This document shows, piece after piece, positions 24,949-25,992 of a stretch of 25,992 nt of DNA. The position numbers and the translations under genes are program-made. A model generated the notes under the pieces. It worked only from the letters and a program-made list of their open reading frames with translations. It was not told the DNA's origin and did not search any database. The stretch lies in assembly GCA_050943675.1 (NCBI GenBank), contig JBMNPP010000013.1, forward strand, positions 1-25,992. The letters are read 5' to 3'. Every line of letters begins with the position of its first letter. Position 1 is the first letter of the stretch. This DNA is from Brooklawnia sp050943675. GTDB lineage: Bacteria; Actinomycetota; Actinomycetes; Propionibacteriales; Propionibacteriaceae.

Positions 24949-24993
24949 CCGGGCGGTCTTTGAACCAATGGGCGCCGAATGAAAGGACCGATC

Positions 24994-25944
24994 ATGGCGG
25001 TAGTGACCACGCGTCAGCTGCTGGAAAATGGTGTGCACTTCGGGCACCAGACCCGCCGTTGGAATCCGAAGATGAAGAAGTTCATCTTCAACGAGCGCAA
25101 CGGCATCTACATCATCGACCTGCGGCAGTCGCTGACCTATATCGATCAGGCGTACTCCTACATCTCGAGTGTCGTGGCCCGTGGTGGCCAGGTGCTCTTC
25201 GTCGGCACCAAGAAGCAGGCCCAGGAGGCCATCGCCGAGCAGGCGACCCGCGTCGGTATGCCCTTCGTCAACCAGCGCTGGCTGGGCGGCATGCTCACCA
25301 ACTTCCAGACCATCAGCAAGCGCATCGGCCGGCTGAAGGAACTGGAGGGTATGGACCTGGAGAACGTGGTCCCCGGTGGCCTGACCAAGAAGGAACTGCT
25401 TGGGCTGCGCCGCGAGAAGGACAAGCTGGAGAAGTCGCTGGGTGGTATCCGCGACATGTCCCGCATCCCGCAGGCCGTCTGGGTGGTCGACACTAAGAAG
25501 GAACACCTGGCCATTGACGAGGCCCGCAAGCTGAACATCCCGGTGGTCGCGATCCTCGACACCAACTGTGATCCGGACGAGGTCGACTACCCGATTCCCG
25601 GCAATGACGATGCCATTCGCTCGGTTTCGCTGCTCACCAGGATCATCGCCGACGCAGTGGCCGCCGGTCTGGTTACCCGGTCATCCGGCGGTACGGAGGC
25701 CGTGGCGGCCGAGCCCATGCCCGATTGGGAGCGCGAATTGCTGGGCGCCGAAGAGCAGGCCGCTGCTCCGGCAGCTAGCCCTGCCGGCCAGGCGGAGTCC
25801 GCGATGGCTCCGGCCGAGGGTGCACCCGTCGAGACCCCCGACCAGGTCGCCACTGGTGAGGCCGCAGTGCTTGCTGACGAGGCCCGCCAGGCCCGCACCG
25901 AGGTTGCGCCTGCCGAGGGCCCAGCCGACGCGCAGACCGAGTGA
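24994..25944 (+). CDS. rpsB: 30S ribosomal protein S2
   Basis: S2 is a late-assembling small-subunit protein needed for S1 binding and initiation. The length is 316 aa. The start MAVVTTRQLLENGVHFGHQT is diagnostic, with RRWNPKMKKFIF, NQRWLGGMLTNFQT and VVAILDTNCDPDEVDYPIPG further on. From about residue 237 an Ala/Glu/Pro-rich acidic tail of about 80 residues is added, as in other actinobacterial S2 proteins. ATG 24994 is preceded by GAAAGGA (24981-24987); the in-frame ATG at 24979 lies before this site and is unlikely. tsf follows, the near-universal arrangement. Confidence 0.97.
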   Translation: MAVVTTRQLLENGVHFGHQTRRWNPKMKKFIFNERNGIYIIDLRQSLTYIDQAYSYISSVVARGGQVLFVGTKKQAQEAIAEQATRVGMPFVNQRWLGGMLTNFQTISKRIGRLKELEGMDLENVVPGGLTKKELLGLRREKDKLEKSLGGIRDMSRIPQAVWVVDTKKEHLAIDEARKLNIPVVAILDTNCDPDEVDYPIPGNDDAIRSVSLLTRIIADAVAAGLVTRSSGGTEAVAAEPMPDWERELLGAEEQAAAPAASPAGQAESAMAPAEGAPVETPDQVATGEAAVLADEARQARTEVAPAEGPADAQTE

Positions 25945-25978
25945 CCCGACCATTTCCAATTCGTAAAGGACCGCAAGA

Positions 25979-25992
25979 ATGGCTATTACTGC
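25979..25992 (+). CDS. tsf: Elongation factor Ts, first codons only
   Basis: ATG GCT ATT ACT GC begins 34 nt after rpsB, with AAAGGA (25965-25970) as ribosome-binding site. Only four complete codons (MAIT) are in the window; the identity rests on the conserved rpsB-tsf order. Confidence 0.8.

Overview
The window is chromosomal DNA of a high-GC Gram-positive bacterium (Actinomycetota). The best guess is a member of the Propionibacteriaceae or a close relative. This rests on several things: GC-rich codons throughout, a SufR-SufB-SufD-Rieske-SufC-SufS-SufU-DUF59 operon, a mabA/inhA-like gene pair, a xerC / M23 / rpsB / tsf order familiar from actinobacteria, many GTG starts, and many leaderless-looking promoters. 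The genus is inferred from family resemblance, not from a search. I saw no phage, transposon, CRISPR array, tRNA or rRNA.

Layout. Positions 1-2164 (minus) hold most of a membrane proton-pumping pyrophosphatase, hppA. It runs off the left edge, carries a lipoprotein-like signal and is interrupted by one frameshift near 1158. Positions 2416-9143 (plus) hold the complete SUF iron-sulfur assembly operon under its own regulator SufR. Positions 9162-14921 hold RNA-related and sensory genes: thpR (minus), an ABC-F ATPase (plus), an orphan Aer-type PAS protein (minus), a 77-aa helix-turn-helix protein (plus), and an SDR-rlmA pair (minus, ATGA overlap). Positions 15035-16535 (plus) are fabG-inhA for fatty-acid synthesis. 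Positions 16579-19908 hold a DUF456 membrane protein, a solo ABC ATPase, an SBF-like transporter (minus) and a SpoU-family RNA methyltransferase. Positions 19890-22242 (minus) are peptide deformylase and an NAD-type malic enzyme. Positions 22363-25992 hold xerC (plus), a VanZ-like protein and a two-domain M23 peptidase (both minus), then rpsB and the first codons of tsf (plus).

How the genes work together. SufS and SufU mobilise sulfur, SufBCD is the scaffold and ATPase, and the Rieske ferredoxin and DUF59 protein are probable electron-transfer and maturation partners. SufR would adjust the operon to Fe-S status. FabG and InhA catalyse successive reductive steps on acyl-ACP. ABC-F, RlmA, the SpoU methyltransferase, peptide deformylase, RpsB and Tsf all concern the ribosome or its products, although they are not one operon.

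I did not find a clearly new multi-gene system. The most interesting items are the broken but otherwise intact hppA with a lipobox, two palindromes at the sufR 5' end, the orphan PAS protein, an SDR lacking the YxxxK catalytic motif and coupled to rlmA, a possible structured rpsB leader next to a consensus DnaA box, and a recurring arrangement of a -10 box 6-8 nt before the start codon.
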